From Rhodococcus jostii NBRC 16295 (GTDB lineage Bacteria > Actinomycetota > Actinomycetes > Mycobacteriales > Mycobacteriaceae): a stretch of DNA of 63,228 nt. The notes under the pieces were generated by a model that was not told the DNA's origin, did no database searches, and was given only the letters and a program-made list of their open reading frames with translations. The position numbers and the translations under genes were made by a program. The stretch lies in the NCBI RefSeq assembly GCF_001894825.1, contig NZ_BCWY01000060.1:1-63228 (forward strand), given 5' to 3'. Below are positions 16,327-25,408 of this stretch, piece after piece (position 1 is the first letter of the stretch; every line of letters begins with the position of its first letter).

Positions 16327-17505
16327 TCAGCTCGCGATCGCACTACTCAAGTGTCTCCGCACTCGCATGTGGTCGCGAGGCGCGTTCACCGACTCTGCAC
16401 CGAGAAGCGTGTCACCTGAATAGCACATGAACGAGAAGCTATCTGGGCCTCGCATCTCTTGCTCTACGCGGTCACACCCACCAACCAGACCGGCGATCTG
16501 CAGTTTCCGACCGAACTGTTCAGTCCAGAACCACGGAACAGAACTATACGAGTTCGTCACTTCGCCAACAATTTGACGTGCGACGTATCGAGCTTGATCG
16601 GCAGCATTCTGGACAGATTCGAGTCTGACCATATCCACATCTCGATCCCGAGCAATGGGGAATCGCGCACAGTCACCAATCGCAAAGACGGTCGGATCGG
16701 AACACCTCAGAAAGGAATCAGCCAGGACTCCTCGGTCCGTCGCCAACCCTGAATCCGCAGCCAAACGGTCATTTGGCCTCGACCCAATACCCACAATGAC
16801 GAGATCAGCCTCGAGAGTCGTCCCGGCCGAGGTGATGACTGCGCGCACCATGCCTCCCGAACCCTCGATTGCGTCGATTCCTGTTGATAATCGCAAGTCA
16901 ACCCCCGCGGAACGATGTACGCGCTCAAAGTATTCGGACATCGAATGGGTAACTGCTCGGCCCATGATGTGGTCGTTCGCCTCGAGAACCACGACCCGCT
17001 TGCCCGCGGAGACAACCATGGCTGCAGTCTCGAGCCCTATGAACCCTCCCCCGACTATGACTACATTGCGTGCTCGCGCAACACGAGCACGCAATAGACG
17101 GGCGTCGTCGTCGGTAGCCAACCTTACGACCCCGTCGAGATCAGCACCGGGGATGGACAGGACACGCGGAGTCGAGCCGGTAGCGAGGACAAGGTGATCG
17201 TAAACGAGAGAACGATACCCCTCCAGCACAACCGATTTCGCAGAACGTTCGATCGATCGAACCTGGTGCCCAGTAATCAGTTCAATCTGATGCTCGTCGA
17301 AGTACGAAAAAGGACGAAAGACGCCATCCTCAAGTTCTTGCTTGCCCCACAGAAACTCTTTACTCAGCGGAGGACGTTGATATGGCAACCTGGGAGAACT
17401 ATCGATTACGGCTATGTCTCCCGTCCATCCGCTCAAACGTAAGAAGTGGGCCGCATGAAAGCCAGCATGGCCGGCGCCGACGACCACTACCCGACGGCTG
17501 CTCAC
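16327..17505 (-). CDS. FAD-dependent ferredoxin reductase (rhodocoxin/putidaredoxin reductase type)
   Basis: A 392-residue pyridine-nucleotide-disulfide-type flavoprotein that passes electrons from NAD(P)H to a 2Fe-2S ferredoxin. The FAD motif VVVVGAGHAGFHAA sits at the N-terminus. LPYQRPPLSKEFLWG is a hallmark of this subfamily. The second dinucleotide motif is VVIVGGGFIGLETA (about residue 150), and VFAIGDCARFP binds FAD near 280. I chose the GTG at 17505 because it overlaps the ferredoxin stop as GTGA; an in-frame TTG precedes it. The adjacent ferredoxin and the P450 at 21298 complete a class I P450 system. Confidence 0.9.
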   Translation of the reverse strand: MSSRRVVVVGAGHAGFHAAHFLRLSGWTGDIAVIDSSPRLPYQRPPLSKEFLWGKQELEDGVFRPFSYFDEHQIELITGHQVRSIERSAKSVVLEGYRSLVYDHLVLATGSTPRVLSIPGADLDGVVRLATDDDARLLRARVARARNVVIVGGGFIGLETAAMVVSAGKRVVVLEANDHIMGRAVTHSMSEYFERVHRSAGVDLRLSTGIDAIEGSGGMVRAVITSAGTTLEADLVIVGIGSRPNDRLAADSGLATDRGVLADSFLRCSDPTVFAIGDCARFPIARDRDVDMVRLESVQNAADQARYVARQIVGEVTNSYSSVPWFWTEQFGRKLQIAGLVGGCDRVEQEMRGPDSFSFMCYSGDTLLGAESVNAPRDHMRVRRHLSSAIAS

Positions 17506-17828
17506 CAAAGTTGTTCGCTAGGAACACGCAGAACCAGACCGTCCAGCTCATCGCTGGCGTGGATCTGACATGACAGCCTACTGTTGAATTTGCGAACAGA
17601 TGCGGTCTCCTCGAGCATTACCGTTTCTTCTTCCGAGCACGCAGGTAAACTGTCGATGAAGTTCTCACCTACATAAACGTGACACGTTGCACACATCGCC
17701 TGCCCGCCGCACTCACCAAGAATGCCCGGGATCCCATTCGACTGGGCCGCCATCATTAACGACTTTCCACTTGCCACATCGCATGTTGTACTGGACTCAT
17801 CCGCCTGGATATAAGTAATTCTGGGCAT
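17502..17828 (-). CDS. 2Fe-2S ferredoxin (P450 electron donor type)
   Basis: A 108-residue plant/adrenodoxin-type ferredoxin. Cluster ligands are visible as C-x5-C-x2-C in GECGGQAMCATC, with the fourth Cys in LSCQIHASDEL. The ATG at 17828 gives MPRITYIQ and follows AAGGGATC; eight extra in-frame codons upstream lack an RBS. It is translationally coupled to the reductase. Its probable client is the P450 encoded at 21298-22539, although other oxygenases cannot be excluded. Confidence 0.9.
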   Translation of the reverse strand: MPRITYIQADESSTTCDVASGKSLMMAAQSNGIPGILGECGGQAMCATCHVYVGENFIDSLPACSEEETVMLEETASVRKFNSRLSCQIHASDELDGLVLRVPSEQLW

Positions 17829-17920
17829 CTCAGACCGATCCCTTCTAATCAAGTCCCAAAACGTAAAACTCTCAATACACTACGTTCACTCACAATCGGC
17901 CGATCCATCAAACTTCAAAT

Positions 17921-19096
17921 CTAACCATGACTGGTCTCACTTCCCCAGAGCGCAACGAACTGTTCGCGGAAGTCGGTGGGTTCTCCACTCCATTCCAGGT
18001 CCGGATTGAAATCGATGTTGTCTGCGGTGTGCAGCTGCACTGGCATGTCGAATCCGTGATAAACATCTACGGGAACCTCTTGTCCTGCGAAAAGCCGACC
18101 AAGAGCGTCCGCGAGCATATAGCCCCTGTAGTGCAATCCTTGATCGAGCGAAGCCGCCAAGACCTTGCCGTCAGCTATCTGTTGCATGTTCGCAGGAATC
18201 CCTCCGACTGTCACGCCCCGGATACGGTCCGCAACACCCGCTTGCTGTAGCGCTTCCGGAACACCCACGAATGAGGCGCCAAAGACACCATACAAATAAT
18301 TGATATTAGGGTTCGCCTGGACTGCGGAAACAATTCGCGACGGGAGTGTGCTCCCCAACTCCGACATACTGAACTCGAGATCGTTCACTGCACAGTTCGG
18401 GCACTGATCGCTCAACCGATCGACGAACCCATCGCGTTGCGCAACAGCAGCATCGATATCTGGTGGGTATGCAACGAGAACGTCCGCGTCATTTGAACTG
18501 TCGACCATGGTCCAGTCAGCAGCGATGCTGCCAAACCTTCGTGCCTCAGGAAGCGAATAGAACGAGAAATCGATACTAGGACCTGAATTTCCTTCCAGGG
18601 AAGTTGAGTAGCCAAGTACCTTGACCCCGGAGTCGTGTAGAGACTGAAGTTGGGGACCAATCGACGATGTCAAGAGACCGCTCAGAATGACGGCATCAAA
18701 TCCCTGACTACGCGCTTGCTCGATTGCCCTTGCCTCCTTCTGAGCATCAGCTCCAGCTTGAAGGTTCTGGACTTCCATCCCCAGGATACTGGCAGCTTCG
18801 GTGAATGCGCCATACGCAGCATTGTCATTCGCCGTCCCCACTCCGATCCACGCAACAGATTTCCCAGTAGGCTTCTGCTTGAGTGGTTCGACGATGCCGA
18901 TAGATTTGGGTTTCTGAGTGAATATCTCAACACTTGATCGGACGTCTGCCGACACCTCTCCAGCAGGTGATCCAGACCGAGGTGAGCTATCGACGTCGTT
19001 ACTCGCGCACGACGCTCCAAGTAGCACTACCGTCAAACATGCAACGGCACTGGGTATACCGTGTTTTCTCCAGCCGAATCGAGCGTTCCTACCCAT
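17921..19096 (-). CDS. ABC transporter substrate-binding lipoprotein (sugar/ribose class), orphan
   Basis: A 391-residue exported substrate-binding protein of the periplasmic-binding-protein type 1 (ribose/CUT2) class. A signal peptide with a lipobox LLGASC (Cys about 31) is followed by a low-complexity linker. The fold then starts with KSVAWIGVGTANDNAAYGAF and includes ARAIEQARSQGFDAVILSG. The ATG at 19096 has AGGAAG five bases upstream. It is clearly paralogous to the protein at 40382-41542: long stretches such as DSGVKVLGYSTSLEG and SIDFSFYSLPEARRFG are almost the same. No permease or ATPase gene is nearby, so it may feed the importer encoded at 41628-44262. Codon use includes ATA and CTA, unlike the flanking genes. 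Confidence 0.9.
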   Translation of the reverse strand: MGRNARFGWRKHGIPSAVACLTVVLLGASCASNDVDSSPRSGSPAGEVSADVRSSVEIFTQKPKSIGIVEPLKQKPTGKSVAWIGVGTANDNAAYGAFTEAASILGMEVQNLQAGADAQKEARAIEQARSQGFDAVILSGLLTSSIGPQLQSLHDSGVKVLGYSTSLEGNSGPSIDFSFYSLPEARRFGSIAADWTMVDSSNDADVLVAYPPDIDAAVAQRDGFVDRLSDQCPNCAVNDLEFSMSELGSTLPSRIVSAVQANPNINYLYGVFGASFVGVPEALQQAGVADRIRGVTVGGIPANMQQIADGKVLAASLDQGLHYRGYMLADALGRLFAGQEVPVDVYHGFDMPVQLHTADNIDFNPDLEWSGEPTDFREQFVALWGSETSHG

Positions 19097-20435
19097 CACG
19101 ACTTCCTTTCGTCTCCATCACGGACCTCCCGCATATGACAGGAAGTACAACCACTCCAGATTTAGGAACACCCGCCTGAACGACCGACAATCCTTCCAAG
19201 GTCTCGGCCGGCTCGCCCAGCACGCTCCCATACCGGCAAATCCGCCACAGTGCGCGCGTCACAACCACTTCAACCACCGACATTCCGACTGAGATTGCCA
19301 GGCCCCAACATGTTGCTTGTCCCGGATCCCACTCACTTACGTCAAACGCGGAGGGGTCAGGACGGGCGAGTCACGCAAGCGGTCGTCATGATCTTCCAGA
19401 TCGGGGGCAACCTCTTCTTTACGTGCAGATTTAGGGCACACGGACTCGCGCCAACGGCGACGATAGGCAATTCCCTTCTTCGAGTTGCACTTCCGCCAGC
19501 TCCAACACTCATGTGTCATTCGGCTACGCGATCGCGCCTGCAGCAAACCGCTTCTACTCGGGCGCCGCCCGGACCGCGTCGATTCGCGTCGCCGATCTAT
19601 GTCTACAGTTATGCATGCAGAGAAGTATCGAGTGACTCACGTCATATGTCAATAGAACGCCCTCGCGGCCGCACCGTTGCTGCCGAGAGGTCGCCAGGCC
19701 CCTTCACTTCTCAATCACACTGGACTCAAATGTGCTTGGATGCTGATGCAGCGTTCCATGCAAATGGTTTCGTCGTGATCCCGACCATCCCGACTCAAGA
19801 GGCTGAACCGATAACCACACCGCTCCTTAGCATTACGTCACACGTGAGCACCTTGCGACGACGGCAGAACCGGATCCAACAACGCCGTCCGTCGTCTTGC
19901 CAGCGAAGCAAGGTCCTAGGAGCCTGATCTAGGCATGGCGTCTCCTGAAGAGCTCGCACCTAGTGATCGCGGCGTCATCAAACACTGGCTGTTGGATGTA
20001 CTCAGCCACAACATGTTCTGCAACTGTCTATGACAGCGGTCGGCGCTGATCTCCCCCTCAACTCGTTAATCATCGCGCCTTCGAACGTACGGACCCATTC
20101 CGATGCTCTACTCGGATCCACTCGGATTGATCAGGGAGTAGGAGACACTAGCGACCTAGATCACAATGACGTATGCTTCCGCCAGCTAAGGACATAGACA
20201 TCGGGAAGACCCAGGTTGCGATGGATCGAATCGACCAGATCGTACGCACCGTGCGGATCGCGCGAAGCAATGCCCGACCGTAGTTGCCAGTATCGCAGTT
20301 AGGGATGCAACGGTTCGGAGCGTGTAAACAACACGGGAGGACCGCCAGATGACTTGTACTCCTAACTGGTTATCCAACGGCTCGAGACACATCCAAATGA
20401 AACCATTCACACTCGAATGCAAAGGTGACTGATAA
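19097..20435. other. Long non-coding or decayed stretch
   Basis: No gene with a recognisable domain or RBS was found in these 1339 bases. The longest plus-strand frame (19250-19927) gives a Pro/Arg/Ser-rich product with no family features. The stretch may be a remnant of genes lost beside the AT-richer block. Confidence 0.45.
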
Positions 20436-21266
20436 ATGGGATCACTTGACGGCAAGGTAGCGTGTGTTACCGGGGCTGCCCGCGGGCAGGGGCGAAGCCA
20501 CGCTATCGCCCTTGCGCGGGAGGGTGCGAACATTATCGCTCTAGATGCGTGTGCGCAGATCGATACTGTCCCTTATCCCCTGCCAACAGAAGAAGACCTC
20601 CAGGAGACGGCTTCTCAAGTTGAGAAACTCGGAAGAAGTATCATATTCGGAATCGCTGACATCCGTGATCTGTCCTCAACTCAGCGATTCGTCGATAGCG
20701 CTGTACAAGATCTCGGCCGTCTCGATATCGTGTGCGCCAATGCAGCGATCAGCACCTTCTCTCCGGCCCTGGATATGGATGAGGAAACGTGGCAGACAAC
20801 AATCGATGTCAATCTTACGGGGGCCTGGAAGACCTGCAAGGCGACAGTTCCACACATCATTTCCGGCGGGCGTGGAGGATCCGTAATACTTACAAGCTCT
20901 GCCGCAACGACTATGATCTCAAACAACATCGCACACTATATTTCTGCTAAACAAGGCTTGGTCGGTCTGATGCGTGCCCTGGCTAAAGAACTTGCTCCGA
21001 ACCGCATCCGCGTGAATACCGTTCACCCTACTGGTGTTGCCACGCCGATGATTCTAAATGATGCCATCTATCGACTTTTCAGGCCAGACCTTGAGAATCC
21101 TGGGCGCGAGGATTTTGAATCTGTAGCACGAGAGCACAATGCTCTAGGTGTTCCGTTCATAGAAAGCGAGGACGTATCTAATGCTGTTGTTTACCTTGCC
21201 TCTGAGTCTGGACGATACATCACGGGAAGCACTCTGACGCTTGACGCAGGCGGCTCGCTCGCGTAA
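20436..21266 (+). CDS. Mycofactocin-type SDR oxidoreductase (carveol dehydrogenase-like)
   Basis: A 276-residue SDR of the subgroup with an insertion after the first strand that is linked to the redox cofactor mycofactocin. Hallmarks are VTGAARGQGRSHAIALAREGA followed by IIALDACAQIDTVPYP. These enzymes hold NAD(H) tightly and oxidise secondary alcohols such as carveol. The catalytic Ser lies in VILTSSAATT and Tyr/Lys in YISAKQGLVG. The ATG at 20436 has AAAGGTGA upstream. The P450 gene starts 31 bases downstream, so the alcohol made by the P450 is the likely substrate. The same subgroup occurs again at 51812-52648. No mycofactocin biosynthesis genes are in the window. Confidence 0.9.
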   Translation: MGSLDGKVACVTGAARGQGRSHAIALAREGANIIALDACAQIDTVPYPLPTEEDLQETASQVEKLGRSIIFGIADIRDLSSTQRFVDSAVQDLGRLDIVCANAAISTFSPALDMDEETWQTTIDVNLTGAWKTCKATVPHIISGGRGGSVILTSSAATTMISNNIAHYISAKQGLVGLMRALAKELAPNRIRVNTVHPTGVATPMILNDAIYRLFRPDLENPGREDFESVAREHNALGVPFIESEDVSNAVVYLASESGRYITGSTLTLDAGGSLA

Positions 21267-21297
21267 CAACCTCGATTCAAGAATCAGGAAATATGTC

Positions 21298-22539
21298 ATG
21301 ACCGAAAAAACTGCCGCAAAGTCTCTGGTCGACGAAGTTCAGATTGAGAACCCGGATTTCTACGACGAAAATCAGTTCGCTATATACGACAGAATGCGCA
21401 CTGAAGCCCCGGCCTTCTTCTATGCTCCATTGGATATATTCGTTCTGACAAGAATGGATGATATTCGGTACGTCTCGTCCAGGCCTGACCTATTCTCAAA
21501 CACAGGCGGACTGACTCTTAACCAGCTCAGAATGAAGAAGGAAGGATCAGACGATTCCTTCGAGAGATTCAATGAACCGGAGGGCGAGCTTGTCATAACT
21601 AAGGATCCGCCACGGCAGCGCGAACTCCGCGGCTTGATGTCTCCAACACTGACACCACGATATTTGCAGAAATTTCAAACTGCGCTGGACCGCTATTGCC
21701 GCGAGCTCGTCGACTCGGTCGCCGAAGGAGAAATATTTGATTTCGTCGATACAATAGCGGAGCCGCTGCCTCTATACATAGCAGCAGAGATTCTCGGGGT
21801 GTCCGAAGTCGACATTCCCAGAATGAAGACCTGGATGACAGCTCTGGAGGAGTTGACGAGGGTTGAAACGATAGCAGACCTGGAAAAGCCAGCTGAGCAT
21901 TTCGACGAGATGAAGCTGTTCCTCGCAGAACAACTCAATGCTAAACGCGTTTCGCCGGGTGATGACATGATGTCAATGTTCTTAACCTCTCGTCTGAATG
22001 ACGAGCCTGTTCCGGATCCGATTGTGATTTCGCATGTTTCGACCCTCATGTCCAACGGTGGGACCACTCGCCTGATGCTAACTAGCCTCGCTAACTACCT
22101 TGCCGAGAATAGTGAGCTATTTTACCAGATTAAGAATGATCCCCAACTACTAGACGGAGCTATAGAAGAATGCTTACGCCTAGAACCACCAGCTCGAGGA
22201 TTCGTTCGCACCGCAACAACTGACACGGAATTGGCAGGTGCCCGAGTTAACTCAGGTCAGCGTGTCTACATGGTGTATCCAGCTGCGAATCGCGATCCAA
22301 AGTACTTCGACAATCCGAATGCCTTTAATGCTCACCGCAAACAGGCGATCGGCCATGTTGCGTTTGGCTTTGGTGCACACTTCTGCCTCGGAAATCGGCT
22401 AGCCCGAATGGAGGCTCAAGCGCTATTCAGGGAGATTACCTCCCGATTCGCAGAGATTCGCGTACGCGGTCAAATGAGTCGCTACCGTCACGTTCAGCTC
22501 AACGGATTGGCTACGCTGCCGGTGTCTTTCCACCGTTAG
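21298..22539 (+). CDS. Cytochrome P450
   Basis: A 413-residue soluble bacterial P450. The haem-binding loop is FGFGAHFCLGNRLARME, and the K-helix ExxR is in EECLRLEPP. The I-helix reads TLMSNGGTTRLML, so the usual acid before the conserved Thr (AGxDT/AGHET) is replaced by Gly, which is unusual. The ATG at 21298 follows AGGAAA. It is paralogous to the P450 at 26665-27888, sharing the N-terminal ENPDFY...PLDIFVL pattern and an unusual LTLNQLRMKKEG segment. It probably forms an operon with the preceding SDR. Codon use is AT-richer (ATA, CTA) than in the other P450, pointing to separate acquisition. A hairpin follows at 22561. Confidence 0.92.
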   Translation: MTEKTAAKSLVDEVQIENPDFYDENQFAIYDRMRTEAPAFFYAPLDIFVLTRMDDIRYVSSRPDLFSNTGGLTLNQLRMKKEGSDDSFERFNEPEGELVITKDPPRQRELRGLMSPTLTPRYLQKFQTALDRYCRELVDSVAEGEIFDFVDTIAEPLPLYIAAEILGVSEVDIPRMKTWMTALEELTRVETIADLEKPAEHFDEMKLFLAEQLNAKRVSPGDDMMSMFLTSRLNDEPVPDPIVISHVSTLMSNGGTTRLMLTSLANYLAENSELFYQIKNDPQLLDGAIEECLRLEPPARGFVRTATTDTELAGARVNSGQRVYMVYPAANRDPKYFDNPNAFNAHRKQAIGHVAFGFGAHFCLGNRLARMEAQALFREITSRFAEIRVRGQMSRYRHVQLNGLATLPVSFHR

Positions 22540-22560
22540 CGCCCGAGTCACCCTTAACTA

Positions 22561-22607
22561 CCGATGCGCGTCGTGCTCTATTTAAGGTAGGGTACGACGT
22601 GCATCGG
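22561..22607 (+). terminator. Hairpin terminator after the P450 gene
   Basis: CCGATGCGCGTCGTG (22561-22575) pairs with 22593-22607 with one G-U pair and a weak loop-side end; the loop contains CTATTTAAGG. Confidence 0.7.
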
Positions 22608-22730
22608 CAGGAAGTTCGACTAAACTATGTCCACGCTTCCCTACGCGAACCGACATGTTGTCTATCCACCCCCGAATTCCACGGTGTACACTTCGGCGCG
22701 CACACTCGATCGGGCACCTACAGTTGCCGG

Positions 22731-22780
22731 CCAGCAGGGATTGGGTTGAGTCGCATTTCGTGGAGTCCAACCCCTGCTGG
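22731..22780 (-). terminator. Possible terminator of the minus-strand SDR gene
   Basis: CCAGCAGGG and TTGG (22731-22744) pair with CCAA and CCCTGCTGG (to 22780) with one mismatch, 134 bases beyond the SDR stop. Weaker than the other hairpins. Confidence 0.45.
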
Positions 22781-22913
22781 ATCACTCTTCTCGTATGGTG
22801 TTATACATTAACGACGGGAGCTGATGAGGTCTGCGGTATGTTTATGCTTCCGCGTACGATTCTAATATCCGAAGTGAGAGCGCGCACCGCCATTGATCTG
22901 ATATCGCGGTAGG

Positions 22914-23672
22914 CTATGTGTGCAGGTGGTAGCCCCCAGAGACACAGAGCACTTCACCCGTGATGAAGCTCGCCTTCTCGCTCGCCAGAAACGCAACCGC
23001 GTTGGCAATATCTTGAGGAGTTCCCGCCCGTCCGAGCGGTGTTTGCTGCGCCATCTGCTCGACGTACTCCTCCGAGTAGATCTTCGCGAGGAAGGCATTC
23101 CACGCAAGTCCCGGTGCCACAGCGTTCACGCGGACTCCGAACGGCGCGGCCTCCATCGCAGCTGCCCGGGTGAAGCCCATAATGCCGGCCTTGGCCGCAG
23201 CGTAGTGGGCCTCACCTTCTGCAGGACGCATCCATCCTGCAATGGATGACATGTTCACGACGGCACCTGAACCCTGGGCCCTCATCAAAGCCAATGCCCG
23301 CCGAGTCACCATGAACGGGCCTGTCAGAGATACGTCGATCACCTTTTGCCAAGTTTCGGTAGGCATTTCCGGCAACGGCGAAAGATCGTTGATACCACTG
23401 TTGTTCACAACGACGTCGAGTCGACCGTAGCGCTCGAACACACCAGTGACGACCTCGTCGATGCGGGCCTCGTCGCGGACGTCACAGGCCAGTCCGACCA
23501 CTTCGTTACCCGTCTCCGCGGCGATCTCTGCAGCGACTTTCGCGGTTCGCTCTGCGTGTTGGTCGCTGATGACCACGGTCGCCCCGTCCTCAGAGAACGT
23601 TCGTGCAACTGCCCGCCCGATACCCGCGCCGGCCGCTGCCGTGACAAACACTACCTTGTCCTTGAACTGCAT
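22914..23672 (-). CDS. Short-chain dehydrogenase/reductase
   Basis: A 252-residue classical SDR. The cofactor motif is TAAAGAGIGRAVA near residue 11, with Asp after the second strand (VVISDQHAERT) suggesting NAD(H). Also seen are VVNNSGIND, Ser in VNMSSIAGWM, Tyr/Lys in YAAAKAGIMG and a C-terminal TGEVLCVSGGYHLHT. The ATG at 23672 has AGGAG six bases upstream. It stands alone with its own operator site 3 about 106 bases upstream, so it appears to be a separately transcribed member of the regulon. The substrate is unknown. Confidence 0.88.
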   Translation of the reverse strand: MQFKDKVVFVTAAAGAGIGRAVARTFSEDGATVVISDQHAERTAKVAAEIAAETGNEVVGLACDVRDEARIDEVVTGVFERYGRLDVVVNNSGINDLSPLPEMPTETWQKVIDVSLTGPFMVTRRALALMRAQGSGAVVNMSSIAGWMRPAEGEAHYAAAKAGIMGFTRAAAMEAAPFGVRVNAVAPGLAWNAFLAKIYSEEYVEQMAQQTPLGRAGTPQDIANAVAFLASEKASFITGEVLCVSGGYHLHT

Positions 23673-24647
23673 CCGATGCTCCTGTTTCACCTGGAAGTAA
23701 TGACAACCCTGATGGGACACATGCAATCTGGGCTCGGCCGCTGGCGCGACAGCCGCACGCCGTTTGCCCTCATTTATGCATACACTTCACCATATAATTC
23801 TGCAACGGCCTTGGTCAAGGGCCGGACGGCGTTAGCACAGAACGAACTCCACTCCGCCGCGGCGGTGAAACTGGAATCTATTCCATAGAAGGAAGGCTTA
23901 CAGCTAGGCCGTACGGAGATCGTCGTGCGGGATTAGTCGGTCTCGCCCTCGGCGTCAGAATGGGAATTGCAACATGGCCGTTCTCGGACCACGAGACCAG
24001 CCATGACTCACCGAAGAGCCCCCGGCCGTCGAGGGAAGACGATGCCTTACCGTGGCTTGATCGAGCGATGCCAGAGTTGTCCTACGACCAGGCGATTCGT
24101 GACAAGTCGAACGAACCCCCATCGCGTAGAATCCAAGCAAGGAGCCTCGGATCAGCTACACCTACAGGCATTTCGCGATCGACATCAACGCTCGGCGGGC
24201 GTACATTTCAGTCCCGCCGACGACGATACCTGCGCAGCACACACCGATTTCATCGCCGACACACCGATATCCTTCACCGCGCACAGCATCTCCCATTCCG
24301 ATTAGGCTTCCATGGGCGCCAAAAATATTACTGTCCAGCGTATTTCACGCCTTTGCTGCGGGAATCGGCGGTATTGTTTCAGGCCGAATACGCCTAAAGG
24401 TAGTAGGAAAGTCCAGCGCCGCAATCGCATCCGGGCCGAAGTATCGTTGTACAGCACAAATGCACCAGCGAGAAGCCAGGACGCGCCTCCCCGAGATGTG
24501 GAACGTTCACTACAATCATGCGACTGCATTCCGCGCACGTAGGTCGACCACCCACTGTTTGCCGACGACATCGATTGACAAAGTCCGTGCTTCATCCACT
24601 TGGTTTCAATCGTCTCCCTGCACCGAGGTGTGGAGGGAGACGCGTTT
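23673..24647. other. Long stretch without a supported gene
   Basis: Apart from operator site 3 near the SDR gene, nothing in these 975 bases looks like a real gene. Frames at 23960-24397 (plus) and 24302-24595 (minus) have Arg/His/Ser-rich products with no domain. Fragments with more ordinary composition occur near 24150-24230, so a decayed gene is possible. Confidence 0.45.
23774..23791 (+). promoter_or_regulatory. Putative FCD-GntR operator, site 3
   Basis: TTATGCATACACTTCACC, with core GCATACA, lies 106 bases upstream of the SDR gene. The right half-site is weak. Confidence 0.45.
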
Positions 24648-25316
24648 TCAGCGCAGAGCAGCTACAGCCATCGTGCGTTCATGCCCGCCGGTTCGGTGCG
24701 CGTTTGACAATTCAGTCAAGCGTGAAATGTCATACTTCTTCAGTGCGGTGATGATCGCGTTGTGCTCGGCGTTGATGCGCTTGGCGGCGTCAGGCGTCCG
24801 CCACCACCATGCCGCACTGTAGCCCTCGGACAGCTGCCAGAGTCGCTGCACTTCACGCCGAAATTGGCCGAGCGGGGACAGATCAAAGATTGTGAAGTGG
24901 AACTCACGGTTCCAATGGAGCACCTGTGCGACATTGCGGGCGTCGATCGCCTCGATCATGTTCTCGTTTGCTTCTTTGAGATAGGCGAGCTTCTCAGGAT
25001 CCGGCCGGGTGATGGTCTTGAACAGCTCCGCTTCGAGCATTGCGCGCATAGCTAAGATCTGCTCATGATCATCGTCGTCAAGGCGGGCAACGACGTAACC
25101 ACGATTCACCTCGTAGGTGACCACGCCCTCCGCCTCGAGGGTGCGCAACGCCTCGCGCAAAGGGCTACGAGAAACGCCAATTTTTTCCGCCAAATCGACC
25201 TGACGGACCTTCTCGCCGGGCAGAAGCACGCGGTCGATGATCAAGCCTCGGATCTGAGCTGCCGCCTGAAGCGTAAGTTGATGCCCCGAAACTGCTGACG
25301 ACTCGCTGTTTGCCAT
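24648..25316 (-). CDS. GntR-family transcriptional regulator, FCD domain (copy 1)
   Basis: A 222-residue FadR-type repressor. The winged-helix HTH (residues about 14-78) holds the recognition region GVSRSPLREALRTLEAEGVV and the wing VNRGYVVARL. The C-terminal FCD ligand domain carries likely metal/ligand residues in MLEAELFKTI, HWNREFHFTIFD and the late His in INAEHNAII. Such proteins usually bind an acid or a CoA ester and release DNA. Operator site 4 sits about 35 bases upstream, suggesting autoregulation. It is a close paralogue of the regulator at 36809-37447, with an identical SRSPLREALR recognition segment, so both may recognise the same operators. Confidence 0.93.
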   Translation of the reverse strand: MANSESSAVSGHQLTLQAAAQIRGLIIDRVLLPGEKVRQVDLAEKIGVSRSPLREALRTLEAEGVVTYEVNRGYVVARLDDDDHEQILAMRAMLEAELFKTITRPDPEKLAYLKEANENMIEAIDARNVAQVLHWNREFHFTIFDLSPLGQFRREVQRLWQLSEGYSAAWWWRTPDAAKRINAEHNAIITALKKYDISRLTELSNAHRTGGHERTMAVAALR

Positions 25317-25350
25317 ACCCAGATCCCCTATTCAGACAGATTGCACTCAA

Positions 25351-25370
25351 TTATACACACACTTGGGTGT
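25351..25370. promoter_or_regulatory. Putative FCD-GntR operator, site 4
   Basis: TTATACACACACTTGGGTGT holds ACAC-N4-GTGT symmetry and resembles the other sites in TTATACACA. It lies about 35 bases upstream of the GntR start. Confidence 0.4.
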
Positions 25371-25408
25371 CAATCGAGGTACTCATAGGCAACAGCAGGG
25401 TGTCGGGC

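Larger units (their letters stand above)
22540..22913. other. Intergenic region with two hairpins between convergent genes
   Basis: The 374 bases hold the hairpins at 22561-22607 and 22731-22780 and nothing else I recognise. Confidence 0.6.

Noticed and set aside
19250..19927. 225-codon plus-strand open frame
   Set aside because: The product is rich in Arg, Pro and Ser, has no family sequence, and no RBS precedes it.
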